From Blastococcus capsensis (lineage in GTDB: Bacteria; Actinomycetota; Actinomycetes; Mycobacteriales; Geodermatophilaceae), in NCBI RefSeq assembly GCF_030165005.1, contig NZ_JASNNW010000006.1:1-64000 (forward strand): a DNA stretch of 64,000 bases, given 5' to 3'. The notes under the pieces are model-generated. The model ran no database searches, was not told the origin of the DNA, and saw only the letters and a program-made list of their open reading frames with translations. A program made the position numbers and the translations under genes. Position 1 is the first letter of the stretch, and each line of letters begins with the position of its first letter. This document shows, piece after piece, positions 15,863 through 23,210 of the stretch.

Positions 15863-16744
15863 TCAGGGCACGGGCTGGAGTCTCCCGTGGACCTCGACGA
15901 CGTCTCCGGGGTACCGCTCGTCGAGCCGGTTGAGCAGCTCCTCGTCGGCCACGGGGACCGTGATCTCCACGACGCCCTGGACCTCGTCGACGCTCGAACC
16001 CAGAATGTCGTCCAGGTCCCCGTGCAGCTCCTGCTGGACGGCGAGCAACTCGTCCAGCGTCCGCTCTGCCCGGGTGATGCACAGCGGTCCGCCCCATAGC
16101 TCGCGAACCTCCCGCTGGATGCGCTCGAGGTCGCCGGTGAAGCGCATGTTCAGCACCGCGTCGGCGGGATCGAAGCGCTCCTCGCGCACCGGCTGCTCGG
16201 GTGGCGCCAGCTGGTCGAGCCACACGCCGGCGTGGGTGGGCTGCGCCCGGGCGTACTCGATGGCGGTGTCCATGTGGTCCTGCGTCGCGGTCGACGGGTC
16301 GACCACCGCCCATCCGCCGGCAGGCGGCTCGCAGGGGGTGGCGAAGGGCTCGTCCCCGGAATGGCCGTCGAGCGGCTCCGGCCGAGCGGGCCGTTCGGTC
16401 ACTGTCAGCTGTTCCCCGTCCCACGTCCCGGTCACGGTGTACTCGCCCCAGGTCGTGCCGGCAGCGGTCTCTTCTCCGTCGACCGCCTCCCAGTCCCAGC
16501 CCACCACGTCGGGACCCCCGCACTGCGGCGGGTAGCTCTCGGCCACTCCACCGAGGCACAGCTGCGGGCCGTGCCCGGCCGACTCCAGCACCATCGCCGT
16601 GGCGCTGTACCGCTGCTCCTCCGTCGGCGACGAGGGGCCGGCCGAGCGGTCGGCGCACCCGGTGGACACAGCGGCCATGGGCATCAGGAGGAGCACCCCG
16701 ATCGCAGACGTACGTGCCCTCCGAGTGCCGCAGTCGACGGTCAT
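15863..16744 (-). CDS. lipoprotein of unknown function
   Basis: 293 aa, family not recognised. A hydrophobic signal segment ends MAAVSTGC, with the lipidated Cys at residue 30. The mature part has several Cys (LCLGG, PPQCGGPD, TPCEPP, PLCITR) that could form disulphides outside the membrane. The second half has acidic, coiled-coil-like stretches (RIQREVRELW, LDELLAVQQELHGDLDDIL). It lies upstream of atl on the same strand with a 71-bp gap, so co-transcription is possible. Confidence 0.75.
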   Translation of the reverse strand: MTVDCGTRRARTSAIGVLLLMPMAAVSTGCADRSAGPSSPTEEQRYSATAMVLESAGHGPQLCLGGVAESYPPQCGGPDVVGWDWEAVDGEETAAGTTWGEYTVTGTWDGEQLTVTERPARPEPLDGHSGDEPFATPCEPPAGGWAVVDPSTATQDHMDTAIEYARAQPTHAGVWLDQLAPPEQPVREERFDPADAVLNMRFTGDLERIQREVRELWGGPLCITRAERTLDELLAVQQELHGDLDDILGSSVDEVQGVVEITVPVADEELLNRLDERYPGDVVEVHGRLQPVP

Positions 16745-16793
16745 GGCCGCATCATCCCGCTGCCGAGCGGAAGCCGGGGTTGCTACCGCCGCA

Positions 16794-17372
16794 TCAGCCG
16801 CGGCGACCGAACCGCGCCAGCAGCCGCGTCTGCGGGTCGGCGGCGGCGGAGACGTCCAGCGGTGGGTCGAACAGCCCGGGGACGCCGTCCTCGGGCAGCC
16901 GCTCGGCGTAGACGAGCGCCGCGGTCACCAGCTCGCCGTCCAGCTCGGTGTCGCCGCAGGTCGCGTGCGCCAGGTCCCAGGCGTGCACGGTGAGGTCGAC
17001 GGCCATCTCGAAGATGTACTCGGCGCTGGGCGTGGGCCCCCGGGACAGGTGCACCGTCCGGACCAGCCCCTCGTCCTCGGCGAAGGCCGACAGCGCGCCG
17101 TCGGCCGCGGACTCCCAGCCGAGCAGCGGGTCGTTGCCGAGCAGGTCACCGGTCTCGTCGGGGAAGCGGCCCTCGGCGTACGGCTCGCCGGCCATCAGCG
17201 GCGGCACCCACAGCTGCTCGCTGATCAGGTGCGCCACGAGATCGGCGACCGTCCACTCCGGCAGCGCCTGGTCCTCCCAGCGGTCCGGCTCGACGGCGTC
17301 GACCCGGTCGGTGAACTGGTTCTGGGCGCGCTGGAAGAGCTCGAGGAGCTCCACGGGCGAGAAGTCGGACAT
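16794..17372 (-). CDS. maleylpyruvate-isomerase/DinB-like (TIGR03086-type) protein
   Basis: 192 aa. It has the four-helix mycothiol-dependent-enzyme layout: an N-terminal helix with a WTVADLVAHLISEQLW segment carrying the conserved His, and a later VDLTVHAWDLAHATC segment with the second His pair. Related proteins are annotated TIGR03086 or maleylpyruvate isomerase family; most lack a known reaction. ATG at 17372 (MSDFSPVELL) is the family-like start, and an ATG five codons upstream is equally open. A hairpin lies just upstream at 17393-17433. Confidence 0.8.
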   Translation of the reverse strand: MSDFSPVELLELFQRAQNQFTDRVDAVEPDRWEDQALPEWTVADLVAHLISEQLWVPPLMAGEPYAEGRFPDETGDLLGNDPLLGWESAADGALSAFAEDEGLVRTVHLSRGPTPSAEYIFEMAVDLTVHAWDLAHATCGDTELDGELVTAALVYAERLPEDGVPGLFDPPLDVSAAADPQTRLLARFGRRG

Positions 17373-17392
17373 GGGAGAAGTGAACATGCCGA

Positions 17393-17433
17393 GGGCCCGG
17401 CCCGCCTCTCCTGAAGGGAGGCCGACCGGGCCC
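17393..17433 (-). terminator. hairpin between moeZ and the downstream gene
   Basis: GGGCCCGG and CCGGGCCC form the outer arms, with a CCTC/GAGG inner stem. It lies downstream of moeZ and six bases upstream of the next gene's alternative ATG. It may terminate moeZ or attenuate the next gene. Confidence 0.5.
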
Positions 17434-17443
17434 AGGTGAGTTG

Positions 17444-17560
17444 CTGGAACGGCCCCCTCGCAGGGTCCCGGCCCGAGCGCGGTGACGTTCTGGAACGGCC
17501 CCCTCGCAGGGTCCCGGCCCGAGCGGAGCGAGGGTCGGGGCGCGAGCGAAAGGACCTCGT
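17444..17560. repeat. tandem 46-bp-period repeat plus AAAGGACC element
   Basis: A 36-bp block (CTGGAACGGCCCCCTCGCAG onward) occurs at 17444-17479 and again, identical, at 17490-17525. Inverted GAGCGGAGCGAG and an AAAGGACC tail follow. Related words recur at 21656-21715, 44110-44163 and 57370-57417, always next to gene ends. It lies between moeZ and the TIGR03086-type gene. Confidence 0.75.
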
Positions 17561-17609
17561 CCCCGCCCACGACACGCTTCGCGTGCCGCGGGACCCTGGG
17601 ACGACGCCG

Positions 17610-18770
17610 TCAGTACGTCGGTAGAGCCTTGTCGATGCGGGTGGCCCACGCCGTCACGCCGCCCTGGACGTGCACGGCGTCGGAGAAGCCGGCGTTCTTG
17701 ATCGCCGCCAGCGCCTCGGCGGAACGCACCCCGGTCTTGCAGTGCAGCACGATCGGCCTGTCCTGCGGCAGCGATGCCAGCGCCCGACCGGAGAGGATCT
17801 CGTCCTTAGGGATCAGCTTCGCGCCCGGGATGGAGACGATCTCGTACTCGTTGGGCTCCCGGACGTCGATCAGCTCGAAGTCCTTGCCGGCGTCCATCAT
17901 GTCCTTGAGCTCGTCGACGGTGATCGTCGCGCCCGCGGCCGCCTGCTGGGCCTCCTCCGAGACGACGCCGCAGAAGGCCTCGTAGTCGATGAGGCCGGTG
18001 ATCGGCTCACCCTCGGGGTCCTTGCGCACCTTGATGGTGCGGAACGTCATCTCCAGGGCGTCGTAGACCATCAGCCGGCCGAGCAGCGTCTCGCCGATGC
18101 CGGTGATCAGCTTGACCGCCTCGGTGGCCTGGATCGCGCCGACCGTGGCGCACAGGACGCCGAGCACGCCGCCCTCGGCGCAGCTCGGGACCATGCCGGG
18201 CGGCGGGGGCACGGGGTAGAGGTCGCGGTAGTTCGGGCCGTGCTCGTTCCAGAACACCGAGACCTGGCCGTCGAACCGGTAGATCGAGCCCCACACGTAG
18301 GGCTTGTCCAGCAGCACGCAGGCGTCGTTGACCAGGTAGCGCGTGGCGAAGTTGTCGGTGCCGTCGACGATCAGGTCGTACTCGCGGAAGATGTCGAGCA
18401 CGTTCTCGCTGTCCAGGCGGGTCTCGTGCAGCCGGACGTCGATCAGCGGGTTGATCTCCTTGATGGAGTCGCGCGCGCTCTCGGCCTTGGACCGGCCGAC
18501 ATCGGACTGCCCGTGGATGATCTGGCGCTGCAGGTTCGACTCGTCGACGGTGTCGAACTCGACGATGCCGAGGGTGCCGACACCGGCCGCGGCCAGATAC
18601 ATGAGCACCGGGGACCCGAGCCCACCGGCGCCGACGGCGAGCACCTTGGCATTCTTCAGCCGCTTCTGCCCGTCCATCCCGACGTCGGGGATGATCAGGT
18701 GGCGGCTGTACCGGCGGACCTCGTCGATGGACAGGTCGGCCGCGGGCTCCACCAGGGGTGGCAGGGACAC
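17610..18770 (-). CDS. moeZ: MoeZ: adenylyltransferase/sulfurtransferase
   Basis: 386 aa E1-like protein. The N-terminal MoeB/ThiF domain has RYSRHLIIPDVG, the nucleotide loop VGAGGLGSP and DGTDNFATRY. The C-terminal rhodanese domain has IDVREPNEYE and the active loop HCKTGVRS with the persulfide Cys. The enzyme activates the C-terminal glycine of MoaD/ThiS-type sulfur carriers and transfers sulfur for molybdopterin, thiamine or cysteine pathways. GTG at 18770 is preceded by AGGAG at ideal spacing. It is syntenic with mycobacterial moeZ. Confidence 0.95.
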   Translation of the reverse strand: MSLPPLVEPAADLSIDEVRRYSRHLIIPDVGMDGQKRLKNAKVLAVGAGGLGSPVLMYLAAAGVGTLGIVEFDTVDESNLQRQIIHGQSDVGRSKAESARDSIKEINPLIDVRLHETRLDSENVLDIFREYDLIVDGTDNFATRYLVNDACVLLDKPYVWGSIYRFDGQVSVFWNEHGPNYRDLYPVPPPPGMVPSCAEGGVLGVLCATVGAIQATEAVKLITGIGETLLGRLMVYDALEMTFRTIKVRKDPEGEPITGLIDYEAFCGVVSEEAQQAAAGATITVDELKDMMDAGKDFELIDVREPNEYEIVSIPGAKLIPKDEILSGRALASLPQDRPIVLHCKTGVRSAEALAAIKNAGFSDAVHVQGGVTAWATRIDKALPTY

Positions 18771-18894
18771 GCTTGCTCCTTCATGTCGCGGACAGCGGCC
18801 CAACGTCGCGGGCCGGCGTTCGTGTGCACAACAGCGTGACAGGCCGACCTCTTCCCGGCGGACGGCGGCCATCGCGCCGGCGGAGCACCCGATC

Positions 18895-18944
18895 GTGTGC
18901 GCGGATGCGCAGTTCAAGGCTCGGAACTGCGCATCCGCGCACAC
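18895..18944 (-). terminator. 21-bp stem-loop, TGTGCGCGGA family copy 2
   Basis: Perfect arms at 18895-18915 and 18924-18944 enclose an eight-base loop. It lies 20 bases past the DUF3152 stop and upstream of moeZ, in terminator position for the minus strand. Relative to the copy at 7096-7144, two stem pairs have changed (A-T/G-C type and C-G/G-C type swaps), both preserving pairing. Confidence 0.75.
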
Positions 18945-18963
18945 CGTCGGCTCCGGGCGGCGA

Positions 18964-19860
18964 CTACGGGTACGGCCAGGCGTTCTTCACGCAGCCCTCG
19001 AGCCCGAGCGTCTGCTGCTGCATGACCGGGGCGAGCTGGCCCGGCCCCGGGCAGGGCTGGTGCCCGTTGCCGAGGGCGTGCCCGACCTCGTGGTTGACGA
19101 CGTACGGCCGGTAGGTGGCGAGGTCGCCGTCGTAGTGCGGGACCGCGGTGGCCCAACGGGCCAGGTTGATGACCGCGCGCTCGCCGTACCGGCAGGAGGT
19201 GTAGCCACCGGTGCCCACACCCGGGCAGTAGATCTCCATGCTGCCCGGGCTCACCAGGCTCACCTTGAAGTCGTACTCGGCGCCCACGCCCACCCGCTGG
19301 AACGACATCCGGCCGCCGTTGCCCCACGACCGGGGATCGGCGAGGGTCGCCGTCACGGCGTCGGCGAACGCGGCGCCGTCGACGCCGATGCCGTCCTCCA
19401 CCTCGACGACGAAGCGCTGCAGCGGTCCGCTGCCGGACACGGCCGAGCCGCCGTCGACGACGGACAGCGTGCCCGCGCCCTGCTCGACGTACTCCTCCAC
19501 GGTCGCCGGCGGCGCGGTCTCCGTCGGCCCGACGTCACCCTCGGCGGGAGCGGCCGGCTCCGCCGGACGGACCGGCGGGATCGGTGCCACCTCCATGGCC
19601 GACGGTGGCGCCGCACCGGGCTCGCTGCTCGCCGCCGGCGCCGGCACCGGCGGGTGGAGGGCCAGGTCGACGAGGACGGCGATCGTGGCGAGGGCCAGCA
19701 GGGGCAGGGCATAGGCCCGCCAACCGTGGCGCCGGGCGAATCGGCGGACCCGGCCGACCGGCGCAGGGCCGCGTCGGGCCGCGGGCGGAACGGGCCGGCT
19801 GCGTGCGGCGCGCGGACCCTGGGATGCCGCCGGACGGCCATCGGTCAGACGTCCGCCCAC
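18964..19860 (-). CDS. DUF3152 zincin-like membrane-anchored protein
   Basis: 298 aa. A basic cytoplasmic N-terminus precedes one membrane helix at about 50-68 (YALPLLALATIAVLVDLAL) and a Pro/Ala-rich linker. The outer domain carries VVNHEVGHALGNGH, an HExxHxxGxxH metzincin-type zinc motif. The family is a predicted extracellular metalloprotease with no known substrate. GTG at 19860 has AGGAGG six bases upstream. It follows the alpha/beta hydrolase gene by 36 bases and probably shares its transcript. Confidence 0.88.
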   Translation of the reverse strand: MGGRLTDGRPAASQGPRAARSRPVPPAARRGPAPVGRVRRFARRHGWRAYALPLLALATIAVLVDLALHPPVPAPAASSEPGAAPPSAMEVAPIPPVRPAEPAAPAEGDVGPTETAPPATVEEYVEQGAGTLSVVDGGSAVSGSGPLQRFVVEVEDGIGVDGAAFADAVTATLADPRSWGNGGRMSFQRVGVGAEYDFKVSLVSPGSMEIYCPGVGTGGYTSCRYGERAVINLARWATAVPHYDGDLATYRPYVVNHEVGHALGNGHQPCPGPGQLAPVMQQQTLGLEGCVKNAWPYP

Positions 19861-19896
19861 CGTCGTCCTCCTGCCTCGCCGCCGCCCCCCGGTCCC

Positions 19897-20943
19897 TCAG
19901 GGTCTCACGCTGCGTGGCGTGTCGGCAGCAGCCGGGCAAGGAGCGGCGCCCGGTCGGCCGGCCACCTCCTCCACCATCGCCAGCACCGCGCGCGCGGTCG
20001 GCTCCGCGGCTTCCAGCATGGCCACGTGCCCCACCCCCTCGATCACCATGAGGCGGCTGTCCGGCACGGCCGCTGCCAGCCGTGGGGCCAGCGCGGGGTC
20101 GACCAGCCGGTCGCGGCTGCCCCACACCACGAGGGTCGGCATCCGCAGACCCCGAGCCGCCCGCCAGGCGTTCGCCGGACCGAAGCGCAGGTAGGAGGTG
20201 ATCAACCCGCGCATGCTCCGCGCCAGGGCCCGGTCGGCCCACGGCTGCTCGGCACGCTCGCGCATCTCCTGCAGGGCCTGGTCGATCCGTCCGGCGGGGA
20301 CCGCGTCGGGGTCGCCGAAGCAGGCCCGCACCATCGACCGGACGCTCGCCTCCGGGGACACCCCGGCCAGCCGTCGTTCCGCGAGCGTGGGCACCCCGGG
20401 CACCAGGAGCAGCAGCAGCGCCCGGCTGAACGCCGGGGGGACCCGGTACACCGGCATCGCCGGTGAGACCAGGGTGAGGGTCGCGACCAGATCCGGCCGG
20501 GAAGCGGCCACCAGGAGGCTGACGAGTCCGCCGAGTGAGTTGCCGACCAGGTGCACCGGACGTCCGTGCCCCTCCCCGGGCTGCGCGGCGACGTGCTCGA
20601 GGACGTCGACGACGGCGCGCACGTGACCGCGGATCGAGTACCGCCCCCGCGGCGGGGGCTGCGAGCGGCCGAACCCGGGCAGGTCCACGGCCCAGCCGTC
20701 GAAGCGGACGGCGAGCAGCGCGGCCAGGTCGGTCCAGTTGGTGGAGGCGCCGCCCAGGCCGTGCACGTAGAGCGCCCGCTCCCGCGGCGCGCCGTCGGCC
20801 GGCTCCCCCTCGACCGGTCCCCTCCACGGGGTCCGCCGGACGAAGAGCGCTCCCCCGCGGACGGGGACCTCCTCGCCCGGCCAGGGCGGCAGCGCGGCGT
20901 CCAGCGGTGGCAGGGGGGTCGGCGACAGCGGGGCGTCGGACAT
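19897..20943 (-). CDS. alpha/beta-fold hydrolase
   Basis: 348 aa cytoplasmic hydrolase. LYVHGLGGASTNW is the oxyanion loop, VGNSLGGLVS the Ser nucleophile elbow (GNSLGG), VVWGSRDRLVDP the acid and GVGHVAMLEAAEP the catalytic His. It is a lipase/esterase-like member; the substrate is unknown. The start is leaderless (TACGGT seven bases before ATG). It is divergent from the TetR gene across a 70-bp gap, so TetR control is plausible but not shown. Confidence 0.88.
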   Translation of the reverse strand: MSDAPLSPTPLPPLDAALPPWPGEEVPVRGGALFVRRTPWRGPVEGEPADGAPRERALYVHGLGGASTNWTDLAALLAVRFDGWAVDLPGFGRSQPPPRGRYSIRGHVRAVVDVLEHVAAQPGEGHGRPVHLVGNSLGGLVSLLVAASRPDLVATLTLVSPAMPVYRVPPAFSRALLLLLVPGVPTLAERRLAGVSPEASVRSMVRACFGDPDAVPAGRIDQALQEMRERAEQPWADRALARSMRGLITSYLRFGPANAWRAARGLRMPTLVVWGSRDRLVDPALAPRLAAAVPDSRLMVIEGVGHVAMLEAAEPTARAVLAMVEEVAGRPGAAPCPAAADTPRSVRP

Positions 20944-20950
20944 CGCCCCG

Positions 20951-20956
20951 ACCGTA
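20951..20956 (-). promoter_or_regulatory. leaderless -10 box of the 19897-20943 hydrolase
   Basis: TACGGT, then CGGGGCG, then ATG. Its arrangement is almost identical to the promoter at 7016-7021. Confidence 0.6.
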
Positions 20957-21013
20957 ATGCTCTCGGCGTCCGGGCTGGCAGGCCCGGGACCCGTCGGTAG
21001 CATCTCCCCTGCC

Positions 21014-21655
21014 ATGCAGCCCTCACTCCCCGCCGCGGCCGGCCGGCGCACGTCCCGACTGCCGCGCGGCGCGCGCCGACTACAGCTTCTCCGGGCCGCT
21101 CAGGACGTCTTCGTCGCGCAGGGTTTCCACGCCGCCGCCATGGACGACATCGCCATCCGCGCCGGGGTCAGCAAGCCGGTCCTGTACCAGCACTTCCCCG
21201 GCAAGCGTGAGCTGTACCTGGCCCTGCTGGAGGAGCACGTCTCCGGGCTCGCCGACCGGGTGGCCGCGGCGATGGGCGGCACCGACGACAACCGGGCCCG
21301 GGTCGACGCGGCCGTCGGCGCCTACTTCGACTTCATCGACGCCGACGGCGAGGCGTTCCGTCTGGTCTTCGAGTCCGACCTGCGCAACGACGAGGACGTC
21401 CGGGCGATCGTCGACCGCGGGACGCGGGTGTGCGTCGAGGCGATCGCCGGCGTCATCGCCGCGGACACCGGTCTGGACTCCGAACGCGCCCTGCTGCTGG
21501 CCTCCGGGCTGACCGGGCTCTCCGAGACCGCCGCCCGCTGGTGGCTGCCCCGCAAGGGCACCGTCTCGCGCGACGAAGCGGTCGCCCTGATGTCGGCGCT
21601 GGCCTGGCGTGGCATCTCCGGTTTCCCCCGCGTGGACGGCGACGCCAGTTCTTGA
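21014..21655 (+). CDS. TetR-family transcriptional regulator
   Basis: 213 aa. The N-terminal helix-turn-helix spans about residues 20-70 (LLRAAQDVFVAQGFHAAAMD, then GVSKPVLYQHFPGKRELY), followed by an all-helical ligand/dimer domain. The position beside moeZ/DUF3152 and directly before DUF3107 matches the TetR gene Rv3208 of M. tuberculosis. A TAGCAT box lies ten bases upstream of the ATG. Likely targets are itself and the divergent hydrolase, but this is inference. Confidence 0.93.
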   Translation: MQPSLPAAAGRRTSRLPRGARRLQLLRAAQDVFVAQGFHAAAMDDIAIRAGVSKPVLYQHFPGKRELYLALLEEHVSGLADRVAAAMGGTDDNRARVDAAVGAYFDFIDADGEAFRLVFESDLRNDEDVRAIVDRGTRVCVEAIAGVIAADTGLDSERALLLASGLTGLSETAARWWLPRKGTVSRDEAVALMSALAWRGISGFPRVDGDASS

Positions 21656-21715
21656 GCGGCCCTCTGCAGGGTCCCACCGCGAGCTCGCGAGTGGTGGGAG
21701 GCAGGGGGTCCTTGT
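21656..21715. terminator. hairpin element after tetR, GGACC family
   Basis: CCCACC (21673) and GGTGGG (21693) flank a palindromic GCGAGCTCGC. Outside them are GCAGGGTCCC and GGGGGTCCTT. It starts at the tetR stop and precedes the DUF3107 promoter. Words are shared with 17444-17560 and 44110-44163. Confidence 0.6.
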
Positions 21716-21765
21716 TTTCGCTGACGGCGCACCCGCTCGGCCGGTCCCGGCGGCGCCGTCTGCAC

Positions 21766-21771
21766 TAGCGT
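21766..21771 (+). promoter_or_regulatory. -10 box of the DUF3107 gene
   Basis: TAGCGT, 35 bases before the GTG at 21807, leaving room for the AGGAGG at 21791-21796. This is a leadered promoter, in contrast to the leaderless starts nearby. Confidence 0.5.
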
Positions 21772-21806
21772 TGGGGTCAGTCGCGAAACGAGGAGGCATC
21801 GCCCAC

Positions 21807-22049
21807 GTGGAAGTCAAGATCGGCGTCCAGCACTCGCCCAAGGAGCTGGTCATCGACAGCCCCAAGTCCCCTGACCAGATCGCGGCCGACGTGGCCAAGG
21901 CCATGTCGGGCTCGACCAAGGACGGCCTGCTCACCCTGGTCGACGAGCGGGGCCGCCAGGTCCTCGTCCCCGTCGACCGCATCGCCTACGTCGAGATCGC
22001 GCAGGCCGACCAGCGTCGGGTCGGCTTCATCTCCGGCACCGGCAGCTGA
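21807..22049 (+). CDS. DUF3107 small conserved actinobacterial protein
   Basis: 80 aa. It matches the DUF3107/TB9.4 family, found after a TetR gene in many actinobacteria (Rv3208A in M. tuberculosis). Conserved features are the start VEVKIGVQ, DSPKSPDQI and VPVDRIAYVEI. The function is unknown; it looks like a small cytoplasmic beta-alpha protein. GTG at 21807 is preceded by AGGAGG ten bases away. It is followed by a near-perfect hairpin terminator. Confidence 0.92.
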   Translation: MEVKIGVQHSPKELVIDSPKSPDQIAADVAKAMSGSTKDGLLTLVDERGRQVLVPVDRIAYVEIAQADQRRVGFISGTGS

Positions 22050-22062
22050 ACCCAGGCTCCCC

Positions 22063-22098
22063 GACGGGGCGTCACCGCATCTGCGGTGGCGCCCCGTC
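22063..22098 (+). terminator. strong hairpin terminator of the DUF3107 gene
   Basis: GACGGGGCG-T-CACCGCA pairs with TGCGGTG-G-CGCCCCGTC, one T-G wobble in about 17 pairs. It begins 13 bases past the stop. TCGTCGTTCT follows, with only a weak T content. Confidence 0.8.
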
Positions 22099-22144
22099 GT
22101 CGTTCTCGCGGTCGCGACCGGTGGACGGCCTGACGGGTCCCCGC

Positions 22145-22204
22145 GGCATAGGAAGCTATGCCTATGGTTTCGGGCCCCGAACCGTAGGCATAGCTTCCAA
22201 TGCC
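22145..22204. repeat. 60-bp imperfect palindrome, GGCATAGGAAGCT family copy 1
   Basis: The left arm starts GGCATAGGAAGCTATGCCTA and the right arm ends TAGGCATAGCTTCCAATGCC. Pairing is broken only by one A-A mismatch, one T-G wobble and a single bulged T. It lies between the convergent DUF3107 and ferritin-like genes. It is A/T-rich relative to surroundings. A second copy is at 48546-48605 with two compensated stem changes. Confidence 0.8.
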
Positions 22205-22246
22205 TGGGCCGGGTGGCGTGTCAGCCCGTCTCGGCGGTCCGACCAG

Positions 22247-22897
22247 TCATGGGTTCAGGCCCAGCGCCTTCATCCGTTGGGTGTGGGCGTTGGTGATGCG
22301 TTCGATCAGCCGACCGATCCCCGAGAGGTCCCCGGTGCCGGAGACGATGAGGTCGGCGAGCCGGTCGTGCTCGGCGATGACCGCCTGCGAGCGCGTCATC
22401 GCCTCCCCGACGAGGCGCCGTCCCCACAGCGCCAGCCGGCCGGCGACCTTCCGGTCGGCGGCGATCGCCGCACGGACCTCACGGACGGCGAAGTCCGCGT
22501 ACCCGGTGTCGGCGAGCACTTCCAGCACGAGGCTCCGGTCGGGCTCGGGGAGGAAGCCGGCGATCTCCCGGTAGAAGTCGGTGGCCAGCCCGTCCCCCAC
22601 GTAGGCCTTCACCAGCCCCTCCAGCCAGGTACTGGGTCGGGTGCTCTCGTGGAAGGTGTCCAGGGCCGACACGAACGGGGCCATGGCAGCGGCCGGGTCG
22701 ACACCGAGCTCGGTGAGCCGGGCGCTCAGCTGCATGTGATGGGCGATCTCGGCCGCGGCCATGCGGGCCAGCGAGGCGCGCCCGGTGAGCGTCGGCGCCA
22801 TCCGGGCGTCCTCCGCCAACCGGTCGAAGGCGGTGAGCTCGGCGTAGGCGAGCGCGCCCAGCAGGTCGGCGACCGCCGTGTGGTGGACCGGGGGCAC
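22247..22897 (-). CDS. ferritin-like (MiaE-like) four-helix protein
   Basis: 216 aa, all helical. LLGALAYAELTAFDRL carries an early Glu and RMAAAEIAHHMQLSARL an ExxH pair, followed by YREIAGFL and later AVIAEHDRLADL, consistent with a ferritin-like di-iron fold (MiaE_2-type). Homologues in mycobacteria sit beside rhlE (Rv3210c). Enzymatic activity is unproven. GTG at 22897 has AGGAG five bases upstream. It is divergent from the helicase. Confidence 0.82.
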   Translation of the reverse strand: MPPVHHTAVADLLGALAYAELTAFDRLAEDARMAPTLTGRASLARMAAAEIAHHMQLSARLTELGVDPAAAMAPFVSALDTFHESTRPSTWLEGLVKAYVGDGLATDFYREIAGFLPEPDRSLVLEVLADTGYADFAVREVRAAIAADRKVAGRLALWGRRLVGEAMTRSQAVIAEHDRLADLIVSGTGDLSGIGRLIERITNAHTQRMKALGLNP

Positions 22898-23210
22898 GGC
22901 ATCTCCTGAAGCTCGGCAGCGGGGCCCGCGTGCCCCGGAGGAGTGATCCGGCCGACGGCAGGGAGCGCGGCGCCGAGAGGCTAACCGCTGCCCGCGCTAG
23001 CATGGGAATCGGCGAGCCTCCGGGCACGCTCGTGTATCTGTGCGCTGACGACCGCTGGACGACGCCCCTGGGGCCGTCCCCGGGCAGGTTCGACGCCCGG
23101 TCTGCTGGCCGCGTCGGCGCTGGAACTCATCCCGCGACATCCGACCGCGGACAGGCGCGAGGCGGCACCGCCGCCGGAGCCGGTCCCCCAGCCGACCAGA
23201 GGCGAGAGCA
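22898..23210 (+). promoter_or_regulatory. promoter and long leader of the DEAD-box helicase
   Basis: A TAGCAT -10 box lies at 22998-23003, implying a transcript start near 23010 and a leader of about 200 bases. An open frame through the leader ends with TGA at 23212-23214, overlapping the proposed CTG start of the helicase by three bases. No other gene is seen in this gap. Long leaders are common for cold-induced RNA helicases. Confidence 0.45.
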
